The position numbers and the translations under genes were made by a program. A stretch of 64,000 bases of DNA, taken from Ascarosepion bandense (taxonomy: Eukaryota > Mollusca > Cephalopoda > Sepiida > Sepiidae). Shown here one piece after another: positions 1-9,416 of this stretch. Where the stretch lies: the NCBI GenBank assembly GCA_037127315.1, contig JBBBDQ010001122.1, positions 7,502,501 through 7,566,500 of the forward strand, written 5' to 3'. The notes under the pieces are model-generated. The model was not told the DNA's origin. It did not search any database and saw only the letters and a list, made by a program, of their open reading frames with translations. How positions within the stretch are numbered: the first letter of the stretch is position 1; the number at the start of each line of letters is the position of its first letter.

Positions 1-2000
1 GCTTTAATCCCAGACTCTTGCAACGTCAAGCAGCTCTACCCTCTCGGAAACTCTGACCATGCGGTAGTTTCCGTTAACATCTCCTTCCACTCCCACTTTA
101 CCTAAGAAACTCAGACCAGCAGAATATCCTACTGCTACCAAAGAGCAGACTGGGACTCGTTCCGCGACTTCCTGTGTGACATCCCTTGGAACAATGTTTT
201 TAGTCTTCACGTTGAAGACTGTGCATCCGATGTCTCCTCTTGGGTTAAGGCTGGCATCAATGCATTCATCCCAGCCAGGAAGTTTCAGCTTAAATCCCAT
301 TCGTCTCCTTGTTTCTCGCCCGTTTGCTCGGCCGCCATTGCACACCGGAGTCACTAATTCCGGTTTTACAGAAGCCACGCGTCGGACCATAACAGGCGCC
401 TTTTTGCCTCAGCACGTTATAAGTGCAAAAAGATACTGAATGAAGCTAAGATGTTGTTTTCTGCCAAAATGAAGCAACGCATAGCATCGCGTAAATTCGG
501 CACCAAAGACTACTAGTGACTCTGTAAAAGTGTGCTTAACAATAGTAAACCCTCAATATCCCCTCTAATCAATGAATTTGAGGTCCTCGCCTCTTCAGCG
601 GACAAGACTGAATGCTTTGCTCGCAGATTCTCCACAAATTCGAGACTGGATTCGTCTGGAGTATCTACACCCGACTTCCCAACTAGAACTGAGGCCCAAC
701 TGAATGACGTCCACATTACCCTCTCGCTGGTCTCTAACATAATCTCAAAGCTTGACCCCTAACTCTCCCCTGTCCTCTCTAAGCTCTACAACTACTGCCT
801 TTCTGCTTTCTACTTTTCCGCCTGTTGTAAGTCTTCCTCTGTAGATCCTATATTTAAAAATACTAAAGAACCCTATGACCCCGCTAATTACTGCCCTATC
901 AATCTCCTACCGATCTTTGGCAAAGTGTTCGAAGCCATTATCAACGCCGAGGTGGTTCAGCATCTCACAGTCCACAGACTCTTCTCGGACAAACAGTATG
1001 ATTTCTGCTTCACCAGGTCTACTGCTGATATGCTAACGACCATCGCTGAGTATATATACCAGGCTCTCGACAAGAATGGCGAAGCTCGAACCATTGCCCT
1101 GGATATTTCCAAAGCGCCTGACAGAGTCTGGCATGCTGGCCTTCTACACAAGCTGCGGAGCTATGGTATAACTGGACAATTGTTTGACCTAATCCAGTCA
1201 TTCCTCTCTAATCGCACAATGAAGATAGCAATAAACTTACATGCCTCCCAAAACTACCATACGAACGCAGGCGTCCCTCAAGGCTCTATTCTAGGTCCTA
1301 CGCTTTTTCTGATCTACATTAACGATCTCCCTGATGTTATAAGATCCCAAGTAGGCATGTACGCCGACGACTCTTGCATCGATTTAAAATCTGCTGAGGT
1401 TGACAAAGCGAATCTTGCTGCCGAGCTTGAGAAGGACCTACAATCCGTGGTGAACTGGGGTAAGAAATGGTTCATAAAATTTAATGCTTCCAAAACGAAG
1501 CTGCTATCTATTAAGCATCATAGACAATTGCTCCTACCCCTCATTAGCATGAACAGGCTAGCCTCTCAGAGAGTAAAACACTTCGCCTCCTTGGCCACAA
1601 ACTCTCAGTGAATCTCAGGTGGAATGACTATATCGAATCCATTGCTAAATCCGCTGCTAAGAAGGTCGGTTCACTGTGCAGGGCCAGGAAGTTTTTCCTG
1701 TCTGAGTCCATCCTGCACATCTAGAAATCTACCATACGCCTGTGTATTGAATACTGCTGCCACATCTGGTCGGGTGCCCCTGCTATTCACCTCAGGGTTC
1801 TTGACAAAATCTAACGAAGAATCTGTAATGTGATCGATACTGACTTGCAGCTCGGCTGTAGATGCTCTCTCACTGGCGTAACATGGCTTCCCTGTGCTTC
1901 TATATATTTTCATGGCTACTGTTTCAATGAACGTAGATCACTGGTGCCCGCTAGGTATGAATTTACATGAGCTACTAGATTAGCAACTAAGTCTCACCCT
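1..2000 (+). pseudogene. Jockey/CR1-like LINE, 5'-truncated ORF2 (endonuclease end plus reverse transcriptase)
   Basis: Decayed non-LTR retrotransposon ORF2. The first 330 bases read as the end of an AP endonuclease domain (SDHAVVSVNISFHSHF), followed by a linker broken by stops near 515 and 762. The reverse transcriptase is open from 925 to 1611: ALDISKA (palm motif A, its Phe-Asp pair changed to Pro-Asp), GVPQGSILGPTLFLIYINDL (thumb-side motif) and the MYADDS active site near residue 146 of the open stretch. Past 1611 frameshifts continue into the C-terminal region (IESIAKSAAKKVGSLCRA), stopping at about 2000 where a hairpin and a MITE begin. The family supplies target-primed reverse transcription; this copy cannot encode a full protein. 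The clade call is by motif only. Confidence 0.85.
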
Positions 2001-2016
2001 GTGAGACTTAGTTGCT
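1982..2016. repeat. Perfect 16-bp inverted repeat with 3-nt loop
   Basis: AGCAACTAAGTCTCAC (1982-1997) is followed after CCT by its exact reverse complement (2001-2016). It lies at the junction between the broken LINE and the left end of a MITE. The left arm is LINE sequence (rATRLATKS codons), so the right arm is an inverted copy made at the junction. Confidence 0.9.
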
Positions 2017-2020
2017 AAGT

Positions 2021-2173
2021 CTGGCCATAATTATTAGACCACCCCAGTTTTTTAAAGAAATGATGTATTCTATTTTCATTTACAATTATTCACTTGGAAA
2101 TATACTAAAAAATAGTATAAAATTCATCATTTTTTTAAAAAACACTGGGGTGGCCGAATAATTATGGTTGGTA
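2021..2173. mobile_element. Short palindromic MITE, probably Tc1/mariner-type
   Basis: Terminal inverted repeats of about 40 bp: the left end has CCATAATTATTAGACCACCC and the right end the inverted counterpart with GGGGTGGCCGAATAATTATGG. The centre is AT-rich and noncoding. A longer relative with the same ends lies at 49576-49918. The outermost bases (ACTACCAACC in the relative) are missing on the left, where the 1982-2016 hairpin abuts it. No transposase is visible. Confidence 0.75.
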
Positions 2174-2389
2174 ATGTATATAATTACTTGTGTTTTTATT
2201 ATATGCTTGTGAGTAAAATTCCTCAGTTTAAAACGTTTGTCAAATAATGAAGACTGTAAACAAAAATAAGATTTTAATTGTTTCTTTATCATCAACATGG
2301 CAGATACACCAATGCTAAGAGAAAGCTTTAATTAAATAAATAAGTTACATTCTATATAACAGTCTTGTGGCTGTAATATAATTATAACA

Positions 2390-3005
2390 ACCATGCATTG
2401 AATACTGCTGCCATATCTGGTCGGGTGCCCCTGCTGTTCTCTTCGGGCTTCTCGATAAGGTTCAGAGGAGGGTCTGTAATGTGATAGATACCGACTTGGC
2501 AGACCGCCTTCAGCCTCTCTCCCACCGGCGTGACGTGGCTTCCCTGTGTCTCTTCTATAAATACTTTCACGGCTTCTGCTCCGATGAACTTAGATCACTG
2601 GTGCCCCCTAAATACGAATTTGCGCGAGATACTAGATTAGCAACTAGATCCCACCCTTTTACAGTGAAACCGATAAAATGCAACCGTAACTTCTACTCCA
2701 GCAGTTTCTTTCCTCGCACTTCCCGAATGTGGAATTCTCTTCCACACGATTGCTTCCCCGGCGGCTACAATCTCCAGGAGTTTAAATGTAAGGTCAATAG
2801 ACATCTCCTAACACATTAACCTGCTCCCATTCTATCAAACATTCTTCCCATCTGCCCAACCCTCATCCTCGGTATCCTTACTCATCTGTCTCCTTCTTCC
2901 TGACATTCCCTATGTCTAACCACTCCTTCTCTTTACCTTCTTCTATGTAGCCCCATGCGTAATAGTGGCAGTGGAATGTCTTCCTTGGGGTGAGATGATT
3001 AAAAG
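2390..3005 (+). pseudogene. Jockey/CR1-like LINE 3' end (ORF2 C-terminus and 3' UTR)
   Basis: The stretch 2481-2819 is open and reads as the last 110 residues of the LINE ORF2: DVASLCLFYKYFHGFCSDEL, ATRSHPFTVKPIKCNRNFYS, RMWNSLPH and the terminal FKCKVNRHLLTH before the stop. The 3' UTR follows and ends in the family tail (TTGGGGTGAGATGATTAAAA, about 2985-3004). It is 5'-truncated, as is usual for target-primed insertions. It faces the opposite-strand copy at 3070-3445 tail to tail. Confidence 0.85.
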
Positions 3006-3069
3006 TCACCTTTTCTTGTTGACTTTCTAGGAGTTTTGAGCTATTTTTCCTTTTTTTTTTGTATTTTCT

Positions 3070-3445
3070 TTTTTCAATTGTTTCATCCCAAGCAAGGCAT
3101 TCCACTGCCACTCTTGCGCAGGGGGTTACATCGGGGAAAGTGATGAGAAAAAGTAGTTAGATATAGGAAATGTCAGAAGGAGGGTGATAGACGGGTAAGG
3201 ATACCGAGGATGAGGGTTGCGTAGAGGGGGAAGGGTGTTTGAGAGAATGGATGAGTTAGTGTGTTAGGAGGTGTCTATTGACCTTACATTTAAACTCCTG
3301 GAAATTGAAGCTGTCGAGGAAGAAAGTATGTGGAAGGGAATTCCACAGGCGGGAACTGCGAGAAAAGAAGCTGTTGGAGTAGAAATTGCGGTTACATTTT
3401 ATCGGTTTCACTGTAACTCTATTGTCTTGCAGCATTAGATTTAAG
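3070..3445 (-). pseudogene. Jockey/CR1-like LINE 3' end, inverted copy
   Basis: On the minus strand the reading is RNFYSNSFFSRSSRLWNSLP followed by FKCKVNRHLLTH (3256-3420), then a 3' UTR ending at 3075 in the tail read here as ATCCCAAGCAAGGCATTCCA. It is 5'-truncated just inside PFTVKPIKCN. Together with the copy at 2390-3005 it forms a tail-to-tail inverted pair separated by about 70 bp. Confidence 0.8.
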
Positions 3446-3454
3446 CATACAAGG

Positions 3455-5219
3455 TCTAATGAAGTGTTTCCCAAACTTTTTTGGCTATGCCCACCTAATC
3501 ATCTCTAGAATCCTGATGTCCCCGCCCCTATATATTGAAAAATAATTCTTATGTCAAAAGTGAACTCGTTTTAGGTGATGCTTAAAACACCAATACTTCG
3601 ATTTAAGCTTTTATTTTAAACTTTAAATTTAAAGTTTGTTTAAGGCTCAAACTGCCTTAAAGCCTTAAGGTGGATTAAACAAACTTAAAAACAACATGGC
3701 ATCCATGAAAAACAAAAAATAAATAAAAGACAAGGTTCTGAGCAAGAAATTACTAAAAAATAAAATATTAGGGATGTCTTATATTATTTTTATGTTTATA
3801 TGAAACAATCAAATAAAGTTTCAAGGCATGTAATAGAGAATTGAAATATTTAAATTTATAAACAAAAACTAATTTCAAAGGTAGCTTTTTTCTGTAATAC
3901 TTTGATCAGTACTTTTAATTAAGTTGTACATTCTACAGTAAAGATATCAAATGCAAAATATCATTCAGCTCATTTCAGATAAGTACAATAAAGTTAGTCA
4001 GTGAGACCCTTGTGCTTCATGCCTGCTGCAAAGAGATTTTATATTAGGAACTAATTTAGTCAGCTTGAGTCTCAGATCTTCTCGTTTAGTAATATCCAGT
4101 CGATTTCTTTTCTTCAAAAGTAAATTAGTTACAGCACTAAAGCCACATTCAGCTAAATATGAAAATGGAAATGGTAACAGTTTCCCTGCAAAACTTGTTG
4201 AAAATCCATGCCATAGCTCCTTTTATGTTGAATAAAGTTTTAACTGGCTCATCATTTTGTAGTTCAGAAAGTTCTTGGAAAAGAAAGTTCTTCATTAAAA
4301 CATCAAATAGATCCACTAGCATTGGCTGCATTACCCATGTGGGAAAATCAATCTGTTTCAAATCGCAGGCCAGACTCTTCAGATGATCCACAATGACAAG
4401 TACAGCAGCATCAGTCATCTCACATTTCTTCAACCAATAATACTGGTCAAATTTTTTGTCAGAAATGTGTTTTTGGAATAATTCGACAAATGAAATAAAG
4501 CCAAATATCTTTGCCTTTGCATCAGTAACTCGTTTCATTGATTCGTTGGTCAAGCATTGTTGGCATAAGAGACAGAAAGGTAACCATTCATCATGAAAAG
4601 CAGGTATGAAACCAAATTTTAGATATTCCTCTAAGTACTGACGAACTTTCTTCTTGCAAGCGCTACTCATTTTGTGCCTAAGGATATTAACTGAAATAAA
4701 TAAATGAGAAATATTATGCAGTAAATTGCACTTTAAGAGTTTTTAACGTTAACTGTTAACACAATAAAATTGGAAATAATCTTGACATGTAAAGGGTGAT
4801 AATTATGGCAACTAAGAATATTATAAGGGAAAATCGGCTATAATATTATAATACAGCCATTTAGAATATAGAAAAATACTTTTAATTAAAGTAATAATTG
4901 TACTTTTATTTAAGAAAATTATTTTTTTTAATGCCATGAACACAATATACAAAGGATTTGGAATCTTTGCAAAATGAAGTTCTAAAATTATTTTAAAATG
5001 GAAGTTATTCACCAGGTAGCAGTGCAATCAATGGTAATTTAAAAATCCAAGACCAATGATGAATGAAATATTTGTAACATTGCTAAATTTTTTTTTGTTT
5101 ATTGGAATGTTCGGGCTAATAGATCACAAGAACAAAGACTTTTATTAGGAAAACACCTAACAATCAAATTACCCCCCTGTGGGGCGTACACCCCACGTTG
5201 GGAATCACCGGTCTAATGA
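3455..5219 (-). mobile_element. hAT DNA transposon remnant with 8-bp target-site duplication
   Basis: The element occupies 3463-5211. TCTAATGA flanks it at 3455-3462 and 5212-5219, the 8-bp duplication typical of hAT. The ends are imperfect inverted repeats (left AGTGTTTCCCAAAC; right, inverted, GGTGATTCCCAACG). It inserted next to LINE-derived sequence. The coding remnant is described in the next entry. The remainder is AT-rich and shows no other reading frame. Confidence 0.85.
3995..4670 (-). pseudogene. hAT transposase remnant, ZBED5/FAM200-like group
   Basis: The open stretch 4149-4670 (173 aa) starts MSSACKKKVRQYLEEYLKFG and contains LPFCLLCQQCLTNESMK, a BED-finger-like C-x2-C pair in the form seen in ZBED5/FAM200-type hAT proteins. 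It then jumps to DFPTWVMQPMLVDLF and ELQNDEPVKTLFNIKG from the C-terminal half. So most of the RNase H-fold catalytic core is deleted. Beyond the stop, another frame at 4149-4000 still reads AECGFSAVTNLLLKKRNRLD and LRLKLTKLVPNI, the hAT C-terminal dimerisation segment. With the core missing it is non-autonomous. The family assignment rests on recognised motifs. Confidence 0.8.
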
Positions 5220-5390
5220 AAAGTATCAAGACTATTGCTATAGTGAAAAAAGTTCAAGTATGAAATGTAAAGATACTTGCTTTAGAGTGACCTTGGTTTC
5301 TGTTGAGCATACGCAATAATTGATAATGTTGCCACTCACTTTTATTGTTTATATCAGTGCTTCAAAGGAAAGTGTTAGAGTGTCACTCTT

Positions 5391-5639
5391 CAGTAATGAA
5401 TTGAGTTCTCCCGGTGATTGGTGTGTGTGTATACACCACACATATAAATAACACGCTAGAATTTCCTCCTCTCTCTCAGCCATGCACCGATAGCTTAAGG
5501 AGTAGGCACTCCAACTGAATGAGTTACGATCCCGGCTGGAAGCAAGTGGATGTCTAGCCACACTGATGAGCTGTGATACAGCGAAACAGGCTTGTATGTG
5601 AATGACTAATATATATATATATATATATATATTACTCTG
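5391..5639 (+). mobile_element. Retrozyme-like repeat unit 1 (tRNA-like head plus hammerhead)
   Basis: First of two tandem units that begin with the same TGAATTGAGTTCTCCCGGTG (near 5397 and 5647). In order it has a GT-rich leader and a tRNA-like segment at 5485-5537 (box A-like ATAGCTTAAGGAGTAGG; box B-like GTTACGATCCC). The hammerhead ribozyme (5541-5607) follows, then a (TA)n run at 5609-5632. There is no open reading frame. The layout (tandem units of about 250 nt, each with a type I hammerhead) is what is known of animal retrozymes. The tRNA-like segment suggests Pol III transcription, which is inference. Confidence 0.75.
5541..5607 (+). ncRNA. Hammerhead ribozyme HHR1, intact core
   Basis: Every conserved element is present. 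Core CTGATGA lies at 5563-5569. Stem II is G-CTGT/ACAG-C (5570-5582, loop GAT). GAA is at 5583-5585. A minimal 3-bp stem III (ACA 5586-5588 with TGT 5593-5595) has loop GGCT. The cleavage nucleotide A is at 5596. Stem I pairs CACA (5559-5562) with TGTG (5597-5600), with further possible pairing between GTCTAG upstream and ATGACT downstream. The predicted cut is after 5596. A very short stem III is typical of hammerheads that act as dimers in retrozymes and Penelope-like elements. Confidence 0.88.
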
Positions 5640-5890
5640 TCATAAATGAATTGAGTTCTCCCGGTGACTGGCGTGTGTATACACTGCTTACATACAAGAC
5701 GTTAAAATTTCCCTTCTCTCACCCCATGTGCCGATGGCTTAAGGAGTAGGCCCTCCGACTAACACCAAGTCTGTCGAGTTTCGACTCCTGGCTGGAAGCA
5801 AGTGGATGTCTAGCCACACTGATGAGCTGTGATACATCAAAATAGGCTTGTATGTGGATGACTCATAATATTTGTCATTCATTAATTTAT
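5640..5890 (+). mobile_element. Retrozyme-like repeat unit 2
   Basis: Second tandem unit, homologous to unit 1 along its length with scattered substitutions. Its tRNA-like segment (about 5727-5790) is better preserved: TGGCTTAAGGAGTAGG resembles Pol III box A and GAGTTTCGACTCC resembles box B. The hammerhead at 5797-5865 carries a G12 change. Past the predicted cut (5852) the sequence restarts with TGTGGATGACT, as after the first cut. The distance between the two predicted cleavage sites is 256 nt. Confidence 0.72.
5797..5865 (+). ncRNA. Hammerhead ribozyme HHR2, catalytically degenerate
   Basis: CTGATGAG is intact at 5819-5826 and stem I is stronger than in HHR1 (CCACA with TGTGG). However, the GAA box reads AAA: position 5839 is A where G12, an essential catalytic base, is expected. 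Stem II loses one pair (T at 5837 in place of G) and stem III has a T-G wobble. Established hammerhead biochemistry predicts that loss of G12 abolishes cleavage. Confidence 0.8.
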
Positions 5891-6070
5891 TAAAGTTTTT
5901 GTTTGGTGGGTAGTCGATTGGTTGATTTGTTTATCTCTATTAACCTCTATGGTCTATTTGATACCAAAATCTAAATATTTTGAACAGAATTTTATTTCAT
6001 TAAGTAAATATATTTTAAACACAAGTATATGCCTTCAACTACAGATAAAATATATTTTTGGCCATTTTTT

Positions 6071-6414
6071 AAAAAATCATATCACCCCAAGCAAGGCGGT
6101 AACGACACTGATGCGCAGGGGGCTACGTAAGAGTAAGAAGATTGGAAAATAGAAATCCGGAAACCACATCCTAAACGGGGAACAAGGGATGAGCCTCTTC
6201 AAAAGAGGTGGGTGGAGTGTGTACCGGGCGATAGTTTAGTCTATCTACTCCAATTGAAAAGAAAAAAAAAGAAAAGTGAAAAGATTGGAAAAGAGAAAAC
6301 CGGAAACCACATCCTAAACAAGGAACATGTGATGAGCCTCTTCACCTGTTCAATAGACGTGGGTGGAGTGTGAACCGGGCGATAGTTTAGTCTATCTACT
6401 CCAATTGATTTTGC
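6071..6414 (-). mobile_element. LINE-tailed dimeric repeat, copy 1
   Basis: Read on the minus strand, two consecutive copies of a module of about 170 bp that starts AATTGGAGTAGATAGACT are followed by the tail GCCTTGCTTGGGGTGATATG plus ATTAAAAAA. The module contains CACACTCCACCC and GGATGTGGTTTCCGG. The tail matches the end of the Jockey/CR1-like LINE in this window (for example 37960-37992), so the repeat is either a SINE using that LINE or the 3' UTR of a sister LINE. There is no Pol III box or ORF. Confidence 0.7.
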
Positions 6415-6478
6415 TTCAAATATATAGTGTTTGTAATCCTTGTTATTATAATAAAGACTGTTGTGCATTTATTTGTGA

Positions 6479-6480
<2 letters not shown>

Positions 6481-6510
<30 letters not shown>
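6481..6510. repeat. (AT)n microsatellite
   Basis: Uninterrupted AT dinucleotide run directly abutting the left end of the Tc1 remnant, consistent with TA-targeted insertion. Confidence 0.9.
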
Positions 6511-6516
<6 letters not shown>

Positions 6517-6902
6517 GTGCAAAAGTATTAGGACAAGAACTATTTTATCTTTTATGAAGCATCAAAATAAAGTTTAAAATCACCCCTGTCCTAACACTTT
6601 TGCACACTACCAGCAGTGTGCAAAAGTATTAGGACAGGGGTGATTTTCCTAAAAAAATTCACTGAAATTCAAATACAGGGTGAAAAGCCAAACTTTCATA
6701 AGAATTAACTAAAAATGAAGAGGAAGGAAGGCTTTGGAATTTGAACTGGCCCCTGCAAAGCCCTGATCTCAATCCTACTGAACATGTATGAGATATTTTA
6801 GATAAAAAATTGATAAATCTAATGTTACTTTGCAAGACACACTTTGGGAACAAATACAAAAGTCTGCCTACTTCCACCGAACGCCCATAGCCCAGTACTG
6901 TA
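6511..6902 (+). pseudogene. Tc1-like transposon remnant with transposase tail
   Basis: The left end AGTACTGTGCAAAAGTATTA is a Tc1-type terminal repeat. At 6577-6646 two further terminal-repeat copies meet head to head as a palindrome. On the plus strand, 6735-6855 reads WNLNWPLQSPDLNPTEHV, a stop, then [13 protein letters not shown]. This is the [12 protein letters not shown] segment that carries the last catalytic acidic residue of Tc1 DD34E transposases. The catalytic core upstream is deleted. At 6866-6895 the sequence switches to a 30-nt piece of the hammerhead element seen at 38483-38512, then to the last bases of a right terminal repeat. Confidence 0.8.
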
Positions 6903-7065
6903 TATATATTCATTTGGAAGCCATTTGATTATGCAACCTTAGTTTCCACATTTTAGTATTTGCAGGTGTTCTATGTCAACTGATTCACTAACAGCTATTT
7001 TCAATCATGCAACAGGGACATTCGGAACACACAAGTGGAATTTTAAAAGAACTGAAATCCAAATC

Positions 7066-7783
7066 TAAACATTAATTATAAATGGAACTTTGTGTGTGTG
7101 TGTGTCTGTGTGTGTCCTTTACCTATAGACTCCGAAACAGCTGAACCGATTTTCTTGAAAATTTACACAGTTGTACTATAAGCGTCTGCGAGTGTTCTTA
7201 GGTAGGATTTTGTCGAGGTACCCCCGATAAATGTCGAAAATCGATAATCGAAAAAAATCGGGTTATAGATGGAGTGGTCCGATTTTAATCAAATTTGATA
7301 TACTCATAGACAAAGACATAAGAAACCATATTCAGAAGTTTCAAGGTTGCATTTCTTACAATAGTGCAGAAAATTGATAATATATATATATATAAAAGAC
7401 AAGATGTTTGTGTGTGTGTCTGTGTATCTGCCTGTATGTCTGTATTTTTTTCAGCCCTTTTATTTTAGTTTTTGCTTCAGGTTTGGCTCTAAGTAGGTAT
7501 AATTGTAGTTCTTAATCTCAGCCATGATACCATTTACTCAGAGAACTCATTTAGCCTTCAAAATTCAGTATACGACGAAAAAACTTATTTGATATCGGTA
7601 CCAGGAAATCAAAATTTGACTTACATCCATTCATTTTCCTTTCAGTCTATGATTTCACTTTAACTAGAAACAACTATTGCTTTTTAGTCTTTCGTGCCAA
7701 TGTCCAAAGAGTCTGAGCTCCAGGACCATTGATTAGTTTTAAAGCTTTCATTACACCCGAGCAGCGCCGGGCTATATTGCTAG
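7066..7783 (+). mobile_element. Helitron-like non-autonomous element, copy H1
   Basis: Starts at A|TCTAAAC and ends GCTATATTGCTAG|T, fitting the Helitron rule (5' TC, 3' CTRR, insertion between A and T). A short hairpin (CCCGAGCAGCGCCGGG) lies about 12 nt before the 3' end. Inside are a (TG)n stretch, a (TA)n stretch near 7378 and a conserved body. There is no RepHel coding sequence. The same ends occur in the copies at 45059-45785, 59406-59983 and 60271-60997; the copy ending at 54440 lacks the 5' end. Confidence 0.82.
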
Positions 7784-7784
7784 T

Positions 7785-8275
7785 AATGACATAATCAAGA
7801 TGTTGATATTCCACACTACATTAAATAAAAGGTTAGGAAGGAAACTCCCATCAATACTGGAAAGAATGATAACAGCTACTGGACTTGAGAAATCTATTTC
7901 CATGAAAAATTGTTTTAAGAGAAAGATTTTATAAATTTCAACAGAAAGAGAAAATAATGACATAATGAAGATGTTGACATTCGAAACTACTTAAAAAAAG
8001 GTTAGGAAGTAAACTCCCATCAATACCTGAAAGAGCAATGACAGCTACTCAACTTGAGAAACCTATTTTCCTGAAAAATTGTTTTAAGAAAAAGATTTTA
8101 TAAATTTCAAAGGAAAGAGAAAATAATGACATAGTGAATATGTTGACATTCCATACTAGTTTAATTAAAGGTTAGGAAGGAAACACCTACCAATACTGGA
8201 AAGAAGAATAACATCTACTGGACTTGAGAAACTTATTTTCCTGAAAAAATGTTTTATAAATTTCAACTGAAAGCG
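7785..8275 (+). repeat. Three tandem copies of a ~170-bp repeat
   Basis: Units begin at 7785, 7955 and 8124, each with TAATGACATA, then GTTAGGAAG, CTTGAGAAA and TTTATAAATTTCAA at matching positions. Identity is roughly 85 percent by eye. The first unit starts directly at the 3' end of Helitron-like copy H1. No coding capacity; origin not recognised. Confidence 0.85.
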
Positions 8276-8765
8276 TACTGGCTGCTTGGTCAATAAAATA
8301 CAAATGTTTCTTTACTGGGAAACGGTTAATATTATCATTACTAAAATTTAGAGTTATTTATTTTTAGAGGAAAAAAGCAAAAGCTTTTCAGCTGACATGT
8401 GTATTTTGTAAAATAGAACAGAGAATGATCATTGCAAAACAGGAAGAATTAGTCACAAGAAATTTGAAGGCAGGAAGAAAAAAAAAAGAACTTTTCAAAT
8501 TAATGTTGTTTAGAATTTCAGAGGAAAAGTCTTAAAAATGTCTGCTGGCACTGAATGGGTTACGGGGTAATATGGATTCCAGAAAATATTTCAGGAAGCC
8601 AGAATGTTCAGTTGTGAAACAAGCATTTTTTTTTGTTTTATGTGCAATGAAAAATTGGGGGAACATCCGCAAAGGAGGGGGAGGTTATGAATTTTTTTAT
8701 TAATGTGTCTTTTCATAGCCATTTGTATATATTTATCAATTTATTAATCTATCTCAGTCTGTTAA

Positions 8766-8767
<2 letters not shown>
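8276..8767. other. AT-rich stretch without recognisable feature
   Basis: Noncoding in all frames, with simple A/T runs; nothing further recognised before the microsatellite begins. Confidence 0.5.
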
Positions 8768-8816
<49 letters not shown>

Positions 8817-9332
8817 TTACTCTCTTAGTATCTGTCTATCTATTCTCTTAGTAACTATCTCTCTATTCACTTAGTATCTATCTATCTATTCTATTAGTAT
8901 CTATCTATCTATTCTATTAGTATCTATCTATCTATTCTATTAGTATATATCTATCTATCTATTCTCTTAGTATCTGACTATACTATCAGTATCTATCTCT
9001 CTATTCACTTAGTAACTAATTATCTATCTATTCTCTTAGTATTTAACAATCTATTTCCTTAGTATCTATCTATTCTTTTCGTATCTAACTATTCACTTAG
9101 TATCTATCTCTCTATTCATTATTCTATCTATCTATCTATCTATCTATTCTCTTAGTATCTATCTATCTATCTATTCTCTTAGTATCTATCTATCTATCTA
9201 TTCTCTTAGTATCTATCTATCTATCTATTCTCTTAGTATCTATCTATCTATCTATCTATTCTCTTAGTATCTATCTATCTATCTATTCTCTTAGTTCTAT
9301 CTATCTATCTATCTATCTATCTATTCTCTTAG

Positions 9333-9363
<31 letters not shown>

Positions 9364-9371
9364 TCTCTTAG

Positions 9372-9415
<44 letters not shown>
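8768..9415 (+). repeat. (ATCT)n microsatellite, left end of the large block
   Basis: Runs of ATCT interspersed with a recurrent spacer close to ATTCTCTTAGT at least ten times, giving a higher-order repeat of about 30-45 bp. It ends exactly at the 5' LTR of element A. The same repeat resumes at 15358, 18912, 21644 and 34003, between and after the LTR elements. Confidence 0.95.

Positions 9416-9416
<1 letters not shown>

Noticed and set aside
4..390. Minus-strand open frame of 128 aa
   Set aside because: It is a shadow of the plus-strand LINE endonuclease region, which has recognisable motifs.
6180..6200. GGGATGAG sites in the LINE-tailed repeats as hammerhead cores
   Set aside because: They lack the CTGATGA start and the GAA box; the similarity is only GATGAG.
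8768..9415. Possible CRISPR-like array (regular spacers between repeats)
   Set aside because: The repeats are tetranucleotide microsatellite and the spacers are near-identical, the reverse of a CRISPR array; the genome is eukaryotic.
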